Positions 53,898-64,000 of a stretch of 64,000 nucleotides of DNA are shown one piece after another (within the stretch, counting starts at the first letter, position 1; every line of letters begins with the position of its first letter). Location of the stretch: the NCBI RefSeq assembly GCF_047675955.1, contig NC_132904.1, positions 931,501-995,500 of the forward strand, written 5' to 3'. Both the position numbers and the translations under genes were made by a program. A model generated the notes under the pieces. That model worked only from the letters and a program-made list of their open reading frames with translations, searched no databases and had not been told where the DNA came from. This stretch comes from Chlorocebus sabaeus (lineage: Eukaryota > Chordata > Mammalia > Primates > Cercopithecidae).

Positions 53898-56800
53898 ATT
53901 GGGGATGGGGATGGACGTGGCTAATGCTGTGACCTCAGCCAGGACAGTCCCCGAGGGGAGGAGGAGGCTGGGCCCCTCTAAGGCTGCCCTCCCCCAGCCT
54001 CCTGCCCTTCAGCCCAGGTCTCGTCACCCTCACCCAGCCCCAGCCTCCCTTCTTGACCCCCAATCTGTTCCCACCTCCTTTGGAGGAGGCTCCTGAAGTG
54101 GGTGCCCCTCTGGCCTGCCTGTCTCTGTTGAGGCCCTGAGGGCTCCAGAGGGGGGCCAAGGCCTGGGGGTCTCGACCTCCATGTGCCTCCCGTGTCCTCC
54201 GCTGCAGCCCCCCACACACCCAATGTCCAACCACACAGGCCATCTCAGGCTGGGGGCCCAGAGGCCGACTGCCCCAGATGTGGACCAGTGGTCAGCAGGG
54301 CTCTCAGGACAACAGCTGGGGGTGAGGGGAGCGTGGAGGGGCCGTGGGACAGGCTGAGCTGCCAAGGGAGCCTCCCTGGAGCTCTGGAGCCGGGAGGCCT
54401 TGGGGGACGTCCCAGGCTGGGTCCTGTCCCACGATGTGGCAGGTGTTGCAGGCAGGCTCACCGTGGCCTTGGGCGAGGTGGTTTTCTGGGGAGGGCAGTT
54501 CCCAGGGAGGGAAGGCCAAGCCCTTGGCAGCCAACACTCAGGTGACTTGGGACCAAGGCCTCGGTCCTGGTGGGGTGCCCACCACGCAGGCCTGTGGATG
54601 GTCACGGATGTGGCCTTCTCCTCCTACCCACTGTCTCCACCTCGGCTTCCAGCAGGTACTCAGTGCTCACACTGGCCCCAAGCCTGGCCTGAGGGCTGCA
54701 CCTGCCCCAACACGCTCAATGTGTGGGTGGGGAATCTGAGGCCCAGAGGCACCCAGCCCATCCACCCACAAAGCAGGCCTCAGACCTGCTGCCCTGCCGT
54801 CTGGCCGAGAGCACTGCCTGGGGTAGAGCGGCCGGTAAAGTGAGCCCGGGTCGTAAGCCAGGCAGGGGAGCAGGCTTCCTGGGATCTGCCGACCCCTTCC
54901 AGCTGCTGCAGGGCCCCGTGCCTGCCACAGAACACCCCTGAGCCTGGGGCAAGGCCGCTGCCCTGCAGGGGAGGCCGTCTACTGGTGCAGCTGTCCTGCA
55001 GCTGGACATGGCTTCAAGATGACCACTGCAGGGTGGGGTGCAGGGAAAGGCCGTTGAAACCCGAGACCCAACACACAGGAAGGCAGGGAAGGCTGAGGGG
55101 CCTGGGCGCTGGCCCAGCTGCACAGAGGGCTGGGATGCAGAGCAAGCCTCCACCCCGGGCCTGTCCCCTCATCTCCGCCCAGTGTGGACTTCTTTTGGGC
55201 ATAGCTGTGACCAACCCGGCAGATAAGCGGATTAGCGTGGTGCATGCCCCCAGGGTGCACGACTGGATTTATCAGGGCCCGGATGTTGTCTCAGGTGGAG
55301 CTGGGCAGGTTCAGGTGAGGTGGGTGTTCCCAGGTCAGATACACTCTGCCCAGCTCTCACCCCTCGGCCAGCACAGGGTCAGGGGCCTGGACCAGGGGTT
55401 CGCTCCAGCTGCCTGCTATCTGGCTGCCCGTGGCAGGCACGGGGTGAGGGTGTGCAGGAGAGCCGGGTCTTGGTGGCTTTGTGCTTCTGCCCTGGGTTTC
55501 AAGGGCACTGCCTCCCTTGTTCCTTGTTCCTTGACAAAATCAGTCCGTGCCCCGGCATGTGGGACACAGATGAAGGGGCCGGGGGAGGGTGTGCCACTGG
55601 GCCAGGGCACCAGGAGTATCCCCACGTGTCGTCTGGCCGAGTCTTGGTGGGGGGAAGCCCTGCTCAGAAACAGAGAAACCGGGGAGGGGGAAGCCCTGCT
55701 CAGAAATGGAGAAACTGAGTCTTGGGACATTTGCTGCCTCCTCACTGTCAGAGCCTCCCGGATCCCGAGGCAGGCCTGGGCACCTGACAGCCGTTCAGGA
55801 CCGTGACATAAAATACGCCAGGAAATCGGGTGGAAGAAACACAGACGTAAGGGAATTGGGCAGGCAGAGCCGGGTGGGGAGAGGGGGCTGGCACAGGCAG
55901 GGACACTCTAGTTGCCAGTTTTAGGGGGAAGCCACCTGAGATGACAGGGAGAGAGGCCAGGACGACTTGAAGAAGCCCAGGGTGCTGGGTGAACCTGGGG
56001 GCCAAGCAGAGGAGGCGCCTGGGGGCCGGACCAGGTGGGCACAGACCTATAGCTGCCTGGGCCCTCCTCTTCTGCCCCACCCCAGCGCCCACCTGCATCC
56101 GCCACAGCTGGCCTGGCTTTCCGCCCGACACCTGGGAGGTCAGGGGGCCCCTCCTGGAAGCCACACCCCGCTCTGCTCGCCTCCCACCACCTCACTTCCA
56201 CTGCCTGAGCCCCTGCTAGCCCCCATGGTGCCCTCCTCACCTCCACTCATCAGAGCCCTGCCCTGTGCCCCAGACTTGGCTGGAGGCACCCGAAGGAAGC
56301 CCCTGTGGGAAACAAGTCCTGGTGTTGGTCCTCACCCCACCCCTCAGGGAGCCACAGGCCCAGCTCCTGGGTGTGTCCCTCTGGGTGGGGGCCTGGGGCC
56401 GCAGGCTGGCCTGGAGCCAGGGGAGCTGCCTGGCTGTGGGGGAAAGGCAAACACCTCTTTGTCTGTGGCCGCCTCTTCTGCTCAGGGAGCTCTGCGGACA
56501 AAGCCAGTGGGCCAAGGTGCCCCCGCTGTCTAGACAGCCCCGCCCCACGAGGCAGGCAGAGGAGGGGGCACACTGGGCAGAGAAGCAGGTGCCAGGCGTC
56601 CCGAGACTGTGGGGCCAGGCTAGGGTAGGCGAGTGACGAGGCCCACGGGGGTGGGAGGGGGGCAGGACGCTCTCCCTCAGGGACCCTGGGCCCCAGCCGG
56701 AGTTTCTCCCTGGTCTCTCTCCTTCCTTTCTGCTGGTCACCACCTCCAGGAAGCCAGCTGGACCTGACCCTGCCTCCCGAGGGCTCTAGGAACCCACCTC

Positions 56801-57780
56801 CCAGGTGCAGCCATGCACCAGCTGGTCCTCGTGACCCTCATAGGCCTCAGGGATCCCCCAGTAAGGGGGCAGTGATGGGGACTCACCTGTGGGACTTGAG
56901 TGGCCATGCCCAAGACAAGGGGCAGAGCCAGGAGGTGCAGGTGATGCTATGGTCCCCAGCTGCACGGCCACTCTCTCCAGCTGTGTGGGCCTCCTGGTCC
57001 CTTCCTGGTGTCCGGCGTTGCCATGCACGGTTCAGACCCCCACTGCAGTCCCCAGGGATTCACAGCTGCACCTGCCCTTTCCTCTCACTTCTCGCTGTGC
57101 CCCAGCCCCCTGGCAGCTGCTCAGCAGTCTTCATGCCCTCACCGAAGCCTGCCCTGCACCGGGACCACCCTGGTGTCCCCCTGCTGTGCCTAGATCTGAT
57201 GGAAATTCTCAGCAGCCCAGGCCAGACCCACCTTCCCGCTCTCCTGCCAGCTCTGAACGTTGGACCCCTGGCACTGTTATTCACATCTTATTCCATCAGT
57301 TCCCAGCCCAGCTCCAGCCCCTGCCCCCTCAGGCACAAACCCTGTGAGGGCCAGAGCCTCTGGTGTCCTCACCTTCCCACCCATACCCTCAGCTCTCCAT
57401 TTGTTCAGGATTAATTCACCTGTTTGGGGAATAAAAACGTGAAAAAGTTACCATCTTTAACAATCCCCTTGACTGACTTCGGAATAGTGTTCCCTTTCAT
57501 CCCTGGGAATGCTCCTGATGGTGACCGCGTTATCAGGAGGGGGAAGAGGCCCAACCAGTCTGCAGTGAACATGCCGTGAGAGCCTGGACTCAACCTTTGC
57601 TATTCGAAGTCACAGGCAGACTTTTAAGTACCTGAGTGGATATACCATCCAACAGGGGACCCAGGGGATGGGAGAGCCCACACCCCTGACTGGAGAGTTC
57701 CGGAGGCCTGAAAAGAACACTTCCATGCTAGCAACCTGCTGAAGAGGGGCCTATGAAAAGATTCATTAGATATTATTTTT
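53898..57780. other. GC-rich unique intergenic DNA
   Basis: No gene recognised. A 34-bp direct duplication lies at about 55,650-55,715 ('ggggaagccctgctcagaaa' twice). Several open frames of 100-270 codons are without domain or splice support. Confidence 0.5.
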
Positions 57781-57784
57781 ATTA

Positions 57785-58067
57785 TTTTGAGATGGAGTCT
57801 CACTCTGTCGCCCAGGTTGGAGTGCAGTGGTGCAATCTAGGCTCACTGCAAGATCCACCTTCCAGGTTCATGCCATTCTCCTGCCTCAGCCTCCCAAGTA
57901 GCTGAGACTATAGGTGCCCACCACTATGCCTGGCTAATTTTTTGTATTTTTAGTAGAGACGGGGTTTCATCATGTTAGCAAGGTTGGTCTCGATCTCCTG
58001 ACCTTGTGATCTGCCTGCCTTGGCCTCCCAAAGTGCTGAGATTACAGATGTGAGCCGCCATGCCTGG

Positions 58068-58068
<1 letters not shown>
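57785..58068 (-). mobile_element. Alu (- strand)
   Basis: 'gagatggagtctcactctgt' to 'gccgccatgcctggtc'. Full length. Confidence 0.92.

Positions 58069-58099
<31 letters not shown>
58069..58099 (+). repeat. (TTA)n microsatellite between two Alus
   Basis: About ten att units; it sits where the tail of the following - strand Alu would be, so it probably grew from that poly(A). Confidence 0.9.
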
Positions 58100-58101
<2 letters not shown>

Positions 58102-58384
58102 TTTATTTATTTTTGAGAGAGTCTTGCTCTGTTGCCCAGGCTGGAGTGCAGTGATGCAGTCTCAGCTCACTGCAACCTCCACTTCCTGTGATCAAGCAGT
58201 CCTCCCACTTTAGCCTCCTGAGTAGCTGGAACCACAGGCACTTGCCACCATACCTGGCTATGTTTTATATTTTCTTATAGAGATAGGGTTTTGCTGTGTT
58301 GGCCAGGCTGGTCTCAAACTCCTAGCCTTAAGGAATCTGCTCACCTCGGCCTCCCAAAGTGCTGGGATTACACCATGCCTGGCC
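58100..58384 (-). mobile_element. Alu (- strand), second of a head-to-tail pair
   Basis: 'gagagagtcttgctctgttg' to 'accatgcctggcc'; diverged, older than its neighbour. Confidence 0.9.
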
Positions 58385-58899
58385 TTCATTAGATATTATC
58401 ATTATTTTTTTAAAAAGTTTCTCCTGAAAAGCAGAGGGAACACAGTTTTATTTAAAAAATACATAGAAACAAAATATATTTAGAAAATATATGCTTTTAT
58501 TATTTATGAATTCAAGAAAACAATGACTCAATGAAACAAAAAGTGAAAGATGAATAAAAAAGGTAACAGACTGAGAGGAGAGAATCAGCCTGAGGCAGAG
58601 ATGAGGAGGGAACTAGATAATGTAAAGAAACCATGATAGGAGAGTTATATCGGTACTCAAAACAGTAAAACAGGAAGTAGCAAAAAACACTGCATAAAAT
58701 CGAGTAAGTAATGTAGTAAGTAATGTGGAAGACAACTAAAGTTCTTTGAGAATAAGAGGGAAAGAACAGAGAGATTAAACTGCTGTGAAAGTCTCCTTTA
58801 GTGTTTGGGGAATGGCTCATATCAGACTAACATGCTGCCCTTCATAATCATAAACTCAAGATGAAACAGAAAAGATAGCTGTGAAAAGACTGGTGAGCA
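58385..58899 (+). mobile_element. AT-rich DNA, possibly 5' part of an old L1
   Basis: A-rich on +, of the kind seen in old L1 5' regions, and next to clear L1 sequence, but no segment I can match with certainty. Confidence 0.35.
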
Positions 58900-59216
58900 G
58901 CCAGGCGCGGTGGCTCATGCATGTAATCCCAGCACTTTGGGAGGCTGAAGCAGGTGGATCAGGAGGTCAGGAGTTCAAGACTAGCCTGGCCAACATGGTG
59001 AAACTCCATCTCTACTAAAAATACAAAAATTAACTGGGCGTGGTGCTGCCTGCCTGTAGTCCCAGCTACTCGGGAGCCGGAGGCACCAGACACACATGAA
59101 TCCGGGAGGCAGAGGTTGCAGTGAACTGAGATCACACCACTGCACTCCAATCTGGACAACAGAGTGAGACTCAGTTTCACACCCACCCCCGCCACAAAAA
59201 CCCAAAACAACAAAAA
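58900..59216 (+). mobile_element. Alu (+ strand) inserted in A-rich, L1-like DNA
   Basis: 'gccaggcgcggtggctcatg' to a (caaaa)n tail. Imperfect target repeats 'gactggtgag' before and 'gactagtgag' after. Confidence 0.92.
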
Positions 59217-60030
59217 ACGACTAGTGAGAAATCAGAGGCAGGCAGCATCAGAGGGGATGCAAGCCTGGAAAAGGGAAGTAAGTGAGGTACGATCCCCATT
59301 CAGCTGACTTTCCACTGGAGGGAGCTTCCCCGTTTACAGGAATGTGAGGCAAAGAGTGCCAGCTGACTACAGCCCCTGAGCTGGGCTGAGGAGACTGAGG
59401 TCCAAGCTTAAGGTTGCCAGAGGCTGGAAGTTAGGAAGGTTGTTGCAGGAAGAATAGATCCACAAATTTTTGACGGAGTTAAAAGTCACATATAGGATGA
59501 GACCTTAAACATCTGAGTGAAAGGAAGCAGCTGGAAGGCTGAAAGATAGGAGCATGGGGTTACCAAGTTTGGAGTTCAAGTTGGCCCTGCTAGAGCTCCC
59601 AGATAAACACCTTGCTTCCCATTACAACTCCATAAGAACTGTACGTTAGGAGGAAGGACCATCTGCTAGGACTAAGAGCTGTGCCCTAGGAACAAGGCTA
59701 AATTGAAAGAGACCCAGACAACAAAGCCTAAAAAGAATCCTCCTCAGGATCAAGTTGATCTACCAAAAATTTAACTACCTGCTGAAACAAAACTTAACAT
59801 TCTCCATAGGAAGATCACAGAATCTAAAGTGTCCACAGTGTATCATACACAATGCACAGTGTACAATAAAAATTACCAGAGAGGACAACATGGCCCACAA
59901 TCAAAGGAACAAACCAACCATCAGATGCATACCCACAGAGAGAGGTCCATATGTTGAAATTAGAAGACAAGTATTTTAAATTAACCACTATAAAAATAGG
60001 ACATAACTTACACTGGAAAATGAGTATAAT
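59217..60030 (+). mobile_element. Probable old L1, region before ORF1
   Basis: A-rich on + with weak resemblance to L1M 5' UTR and early ORF1 ('tggaaactctaaaacgga' follows). Family not certain. Confidence 0.45.
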
Positions 60031-61620
60031 GGAGAAGAGGCGGGAAATGTCAGGAGAGATATGGAAACTCTAAAACGGAACCAAATGAAAATCTCGAAAC
60101 TGAAAACAAACACAACCAAATATCTGAAATGAAATAGTCATTGAATGGGCTTAACAGAAGATGGGAAACTACAGAGGAAAAGATCAAGAAACTTGAAGAG
60201 AGGTCGATAGAAACAACCCACAGTGAAGAACAGAGAAAACAGTTTTTTGAAAAAGTCTCAGTGACTGGTGGGATGATATTAAGTTGTCTGAAGAAGGAGA
60301 AGAAAGAGAAAAGGGGGTAAAAAATATTAAAGAAAAAAATAGCCAAATGTTTTTAAATTTGACTAAAAACATCAACTCTGAATTCCAAGAAGCAAACCTT
60401 CAGTGCAATAAATATGAATAAAACTACACTTATGTATGTAATAGTCAAACTACTGAAAATAAAAGGTAAAAGAAAATCTTTAAAGCATCCAGGAAGAAAA
60501 AGACATAGCACACAGAGGGAACAAATGATAAAATGGTAGATATAAATGCAGTCATATCAAAATTTAAATGACATGTAAGTGGACTATACCCTCCAATTAA
60601 AAGACAGACTTTTAGACTGAATCAATGAGCAAGACCCAAAGATATGCTGCTTACAAGAGACATGTTGTGACTGTCGACACAGATAAGGTTAAAAGAGAAA
60701 GGATGGAAAAATGTATGTCATGCAAGCAGCAATGATAGTAAAGCTAGAGTGGTTACATCAGTATCAGACAAAGTAGACTTCAAGACAAGGAATATTACCA
60801 GAGATAAAAAGGACATTTTATAGTTTTGGAAATGACAATTCATTGAGAAAGCACAATATTACTGTATATACATCTAATAACAAAGCTTTAAAGTATACAA
60901 AGCAAAAATAGACAAAACCTAAGGGTAAAACAGACACAGATTTTAACAGTATTTTCTTGGTAATTGATAAAGCAAATAAGCAAAAACTCAGGAAGGCTGT
61001 TAGAAGTTCTGAAACCACTATCAACCAGCTTGAGCTAATTGACATTTACGGAACCCTAGTCAACGACTGTAGAATACACCATTCTTCAAAAGACCACACG
61101 GATTGTTCACCAAAATGGAACGGTGCTGGGCTATAAAACAAGTCTCAATAAACTTCTAAGGATTGATATAATCAATGTATGTTCTCTCACTAAAATACAA
61201 ATTAATTAAAAACCAGTAACAATAAGATATTAAGAAAAACCTCAAATATTTGAAAATCAAGCAGCACAATGCATTCCAAACAACCTGTGGGTCAAAGAAG
61301 TCACATAAGAATTACAACCAACTTCTCATAGAAACAAAGGTGGCCAGAAGATGCCAGAAAGACATCTTTACACTGTTGAAAGAAAAAAAAAAAGCCTGTC
61401 AATCAACACTAAAATTTAGGTCTACGGGAAGGAATGAAGGGCACTAGAAATGACAAATATGAGGGTAAATATAAGTAAAATGTTCTGTTTTAAAAACTTT
61501 CTTTAAGAGACTGTTTAAAGCAAAAAATTAATTGTGGAAGTTTATAACGCATGGAGTAGTTAAAAACATCACACCAAATAACACTGACAATGGAGAAAAA
61601 ATGAAATTAGACCTTCAAAG
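60031..61620 (+). mobile_element. Old L1 (L1M type), ORF1 and ORF2 remnants
   Basis: 60,060-60,535 matches the pattern of L1 ORF1 ('gggcttaacagaagatggga', 'atagtcaaactactgaaaat'). 60,560-61,325 matches the endonuclease region of ORF2 ('ccaattaaaagacagac', 'gctgcttacaagagacatg', 'ataaaacaagtctcaataaa'). 61,345-61,620 again looks like ORF1 3' end and inter-ORF DNA ('cactgttgaaagaaaaaa', 'gggtaaatataagtaaaat'). All frames are broken; no functional protein. Confidence 0.75.
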
Positions 61621-61623
61621 GTT

Positions 61624-61665
61624 CATATATATACATACATATATATATATTTATTTATTATTATT
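61624..61665 (+). repeat. (TA)n / (TTA)n microsatellite
   Basis: 'tatatatacatacatatata' followed by ttatta, at the tail of the adjoining - strand Alu. Confidence 0.88.
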
Positions 61666-61955
61666 ATTTTTTTGAGACAGTCTCACTCACTCTGTCACCC
61701 AGGTTGGAGTACAGTGGTGTGATCTTGGCTCACTGCAACCTCCACCTCCCGGATTCCAACGATTCTCCTGCCTCAGCCTCCCAAGTAGCTGGGAGTACAG
61801 ACCTGCACTACCATACCAGGCTAATTTTTGTATTTTCAGTACAGATGGGGTTTCACCATGTTGGCCAGGTGGTCTCGAACCCCTGAGCTCAGGTGATCCA
61901 CCTGCCTTGGCCTCCCAAAGTGCTGGGATTACAGGTGTGAGCCACTGCACCTGGC
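61666..61955 (-). mobile_element. Alu (- strand) inserted in the L1
   Basis: 'ttgagacagtctcactcact' to 'gccactgcacctggct'. L1 inter-ORF-like sequence continues on both sides. Confidence 0.92.
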
Positions 61956-62613
61956 TGGGTTCTTATATTTTACATGAAGTGATATAATATTAATTCAAGA
62001 TGGACTGATAAGTTAAGGATGCATACTATAAGTTTCAGAGAAACCACTCGAAATATAAAGATATCTAAAAAGCAAATAGAGGTGTTAAAACTGAATATTG
62101 AAAATACTTAACCGACCATACTAAGTGTTGGCAAGAACATGGCACAGCCGGAGCTCTCAGACATTGCAGACAAGACATAAAGTGGTACAATCACTTTGGA
62201 AGACTGCTTGAAAGTTTCTTATGAAATTAAACACATACTTAGGACTCAGCAATTCTACTCCTAGACATTTACTCAAAAGAAATGAAAACGTGTGCTTATA
62301 AAAAGACTTGCACAAAAACGTTCCTGGCAGCGTTATTCACAACTGTAAAAGACTGGGAAAGGCTCAGGTATTCCTCAACAGGTGTATGGAATAAATACAT
62401 TGTGGTATATCCATATGATGGAATACTATCCAGCAATAAAAAGAAACAGTGAAAACACACCACAACATGGGTAAATCTCAAAAACATTATGTGTGAAGAA
62501 GGCCAGACACAAAAGAGTTAATATTTTATGACTCCATTTGTCTGAAGTTCCATAATAGACCAAACTAATGTACAGTGACAAGACTCAGACCCATAGTTGC
62601 CTGGGTCAGGAAT
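61956..62613 (+). mobile_element. Old L1, inter-ORF remnant joined to 3' UTR
   Basis: 'gatgcatactataagtttc' and 'aaatataaagatatctaaaa' belong to the inter-ORF type; from 62,110 on 'gtgttggcaagaacatgg', 'gactcagcaattctactcct', 'tggtatatccatatgatgga' and 'aaggccagacacaaaagagt' are the classical old-L1 3' UTR. Confidence 0.85.
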
Positions 62614-62623
62614 AAGAGTGGGG

Positions 62624-62923
62624 GCCAGGCGTGGTGGCTCAGGCCTGTAATACCAGCATTTTGGGATGCTGAGGTGGGCAGATCACCTGAGGTCAGGAGT
62701 TCGAGACCAGCTCGGCCAATGTGGTAAAACCCCATCTCTACTAAAAATACACAAAAAAGTAGCCAGGTGTGGTGGGCACCTGTAGTCCCAGCTACTCAGG
62801 AAGCTGAGGCAGGATAATCGCTTGAATCCAAGAGGTGGAGGTTGCAGTGAGCCAAGATGACGCCACTGCACTCCAGCCTGGGCGACAGAGTGAGACTTTG
62901 TCTTAAAAACAAAACAAACAAAG
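62624..62923 (+). mobile_element. Alu with perfect target-site duplication, inserted in L1 3' UTR
   Basis: Body 'gccaggcgtggtggctcagg' to (caaa)n tail; flanked by aagagtgggg at 62,614-62,623 and 62,924-62,933. Confidence 0.94.
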
Positions 62924-62933
62924 AAGAGTGGGG

Positions 62934-63045
62934 TTGACTGGAAAGTGGCATGAAGAAACTCTTTGGGGTGGTGGGAACATTTTCTGGCTCGATCGTGGTC
63001 ATGGTTCCATGGGTGTATATGTTTGCCAAAACTCATTGAATACCA
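62934..63045 (+). mobile_element. End of the L1 3' UTR
   Basis: 'tctttggggtggtgggaaca' and 'tggtcatggttccatgggtg' continue the L1 3' UTR after the Alu. The poly(A) end is not preserved. Confidence 0.75.
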
Positions 63046-63047
63046 TC

Positions 63048-63840
63048 ATCCATTGGTATCTGTTGGGGACTGGTTCCAGGACCTCCTGGAATACCTAGAT
63101 GGTATTTGCATATAACCCATGCACACAGTCCCGTGTGCAGTCGGCCCTTGAACAACATGGGGGCTAAGGGTGCCAGCCTTTCATGCAGTTGAAAATCCAT
63201 GTATAACTTTTGAGTTCCCCCAAACTTAACTACTAATAACCTCCTGTTGGCTGGAAACCTTACTAATAACATAAATAGTTGGTTAACACATATTTTGTCT
63301 ATTATATGTATCATAGACTGTATTCTTATAATAAAGTAAGCTAGAGGAAAGAAATTGTTATTATGGAAATCATAAGGAAGAGAAAATATATTGACTATGT
63401 ATAAAGTGGAGGTGGGTCATCCCAAACGTCTTCATCCTGGTGGTCTCCTTGCTGAGTAGGCCGAGGAGCAGAAGGAGGAGGAGGAGTTTGGTCTCAAGGG
63501 TGGCAGAGGCAGAAGAGATGGAGGAAGTGGAAGGGGAGTCGGGAGAGGCAGGCACACTCGGTGCAACTTTTATGGAAAAAACTCCACGCATAAGAGGACC
63601 CACACAGTTCTAACCCCTGTCACTCAAGGGTTGACTGCACTGTAAGTCGTTACTGGATGACTCAACACCTAAGACGACGCCCACACACCCCTTCATTCCC
63701 GTGGATTCAACATGGCGCTTGGCCGGTGGTGGATTCAGGTTTTGCTTTTTGGAACTTTGTGAATTTTTTTTCTGAATATTTTGGATCAGCCATTGGTTGA
63801 GTCAGCAGATGCTGAAGCCAGAGGCAAGCATGGCTGGTTG
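63048..63840 (+). mobile_element. Tigger/MER2-like DNA transposon (outer), split
   Basis: Left half 63,048-63,138 ('ggtatctgttggggactggt', 'tccaggacctcctggaatac', 'gtatttgcatataacccatg') and right half 63,641-63,840 ('ggaactttgtgaattttttt', 'ctgaatattttggatcagcc', 'attggttgagtcagcagatg'). The halves are the two ends of a non-autonomous Tigger-type (mariner superfamily) element. No transposase coding left. Confidence 0.7.
63139..63640 (+). mobile_element. Second Tigger-like DNA transposon nested in the first
   Basis: Begins 'agtcggcccttgaacaacat' and ends with the inverted 'gtcactcaagggttgactg', a decayed inverted-repeat pair. Inside, 'cttaactactaataacctcc' and 'ataaagtaagctagaggaaa' are characteristic of this abundant ancient element. 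Flanking dinucleotides (tg before, ca after) are each one transition from the TA target. Confidence 0.7.
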
Positions 63841-63867
63841 TATTAACTTAAAATGAATTCATCTTAA

Positions 63868-64000
63868 GCTAGGCACGGTGGCTCACACCTGTAATCCCAG
63901 CACTTTGGGAGGCCGAGGCGGGTGGATCACTTGAGGTCAGGAGTTCAAGACCAGCCTGGCGACCATCGTGAAACTCCGTCTCCACTAAAAATACAAAAAT
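63868..64000 (+). mobile_element. Alu (+ strand), cut by window end
   Basis: 'gctaggcacggtggctcaca' through 'ctccactaaaaatacaaaaat'. Left arm only within the window. Confidence 0.92.

Noticed and set aside
54985..55806. 273-codon frame on the + strand in GC-rich DNA
   Set aside because: No similarity recognised, no signal peptide, odd mid-frame duplication of a 34-bp DNA repeat; chance frame.
53898..64000. Possible MUC5AC promoter or first exon
   Set aside because: I looked for a signal-peptide exon or mucin D1 sequence on + and saw none; the window ends in L1, Tigger and Alu DNA.

Overview
The window is primate genomic DNA. It has spliced protein-coding exons with GT-AG introns, many Alu elements, an old L1 and minisatellites, and the gene content and order fit the 11p15.5 gel-forming mucin cluster. 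From 166 to 26,805 it holds the 3' two-thirds or so of MUC2, the secreted intestinal gel-forming mucin, on the + strand. The remaining 37 kb is the start of the intergenic stretch that in human lies between MUC2 and MUC5AC; I see no other credible gene there. Compared with human MUC2 as I remember it, there are scattered amino-acid changes (a few percent in the D3 domain), a much shorter first mucin domain and a different main repeat (mostly STQT where human has GTQT). A non-human catarrhine primate is therefore likely; this is recall, not an alignment.

MUC2 part: I placed 29 exons by reading splice sites and carrying the phase from exon to exon. Their lengths sum to 13,851 nt, exactly 4,617 codons including the TGA at 26,640-26,642, so the reading frame is intact across the window. 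Order of domains: end of VWD3 with CGLCG, C8-3, TIL/E region, a short Thr-rich linker, an 18-nt exon, then one exon of 9,912 nt that holds CysD1, a short PTS domain, CysD2 and an 8.8-kb PTS tandem-repeat domain. After it come a cysteine-rich linker, the D4 assembly with a GDPH motif, C8/TIL, two VWC-type regions and the C-terminal cystine knot. Together these parts build the polymer: D3 and the cystine knot make the disulfide links, PTS carries O-glycans, CysD gives non-covalent contacts. Introns hold a 59-bp GC-rich VNTR, a CA-rich degenerate array and a CCAT array.

Intergenic part (26.8-64 kb): a run of minisatellites (GT-rich about 27.2 kb; 36-bp at 27.9-29.8 kb; 48-bp at 30.8-31.1 kb; a 42-bp array grown from an Alu end at 33.0-33.2 kb; 20-25-bp at 34.2-34.4 kb; 31-bp at 34.8-35.2 kb; CCAT at 39.2-39.9 kb; a pyrimidine tract at 46.8-47.2 kb; a 16-bp array of about 4.8 kb at 49.1-53.9 kb), separated by GC-rich unique DNA and Alus. 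From about 58.4 kb the base composition turns AT-rich: an old, rearranged L1 interrupted by Alus, followed by one Tigger/MER2-like DNA transposon nested inside another, and an Alu cut by the window edge.

I did not find a new biological system. The most interesting structure is the recent, block-wise (higher-order) duplication history of the MUC2 PTS exon, the density and variety of VNTRs around it, and the nested or shuffled transposons at the right end.
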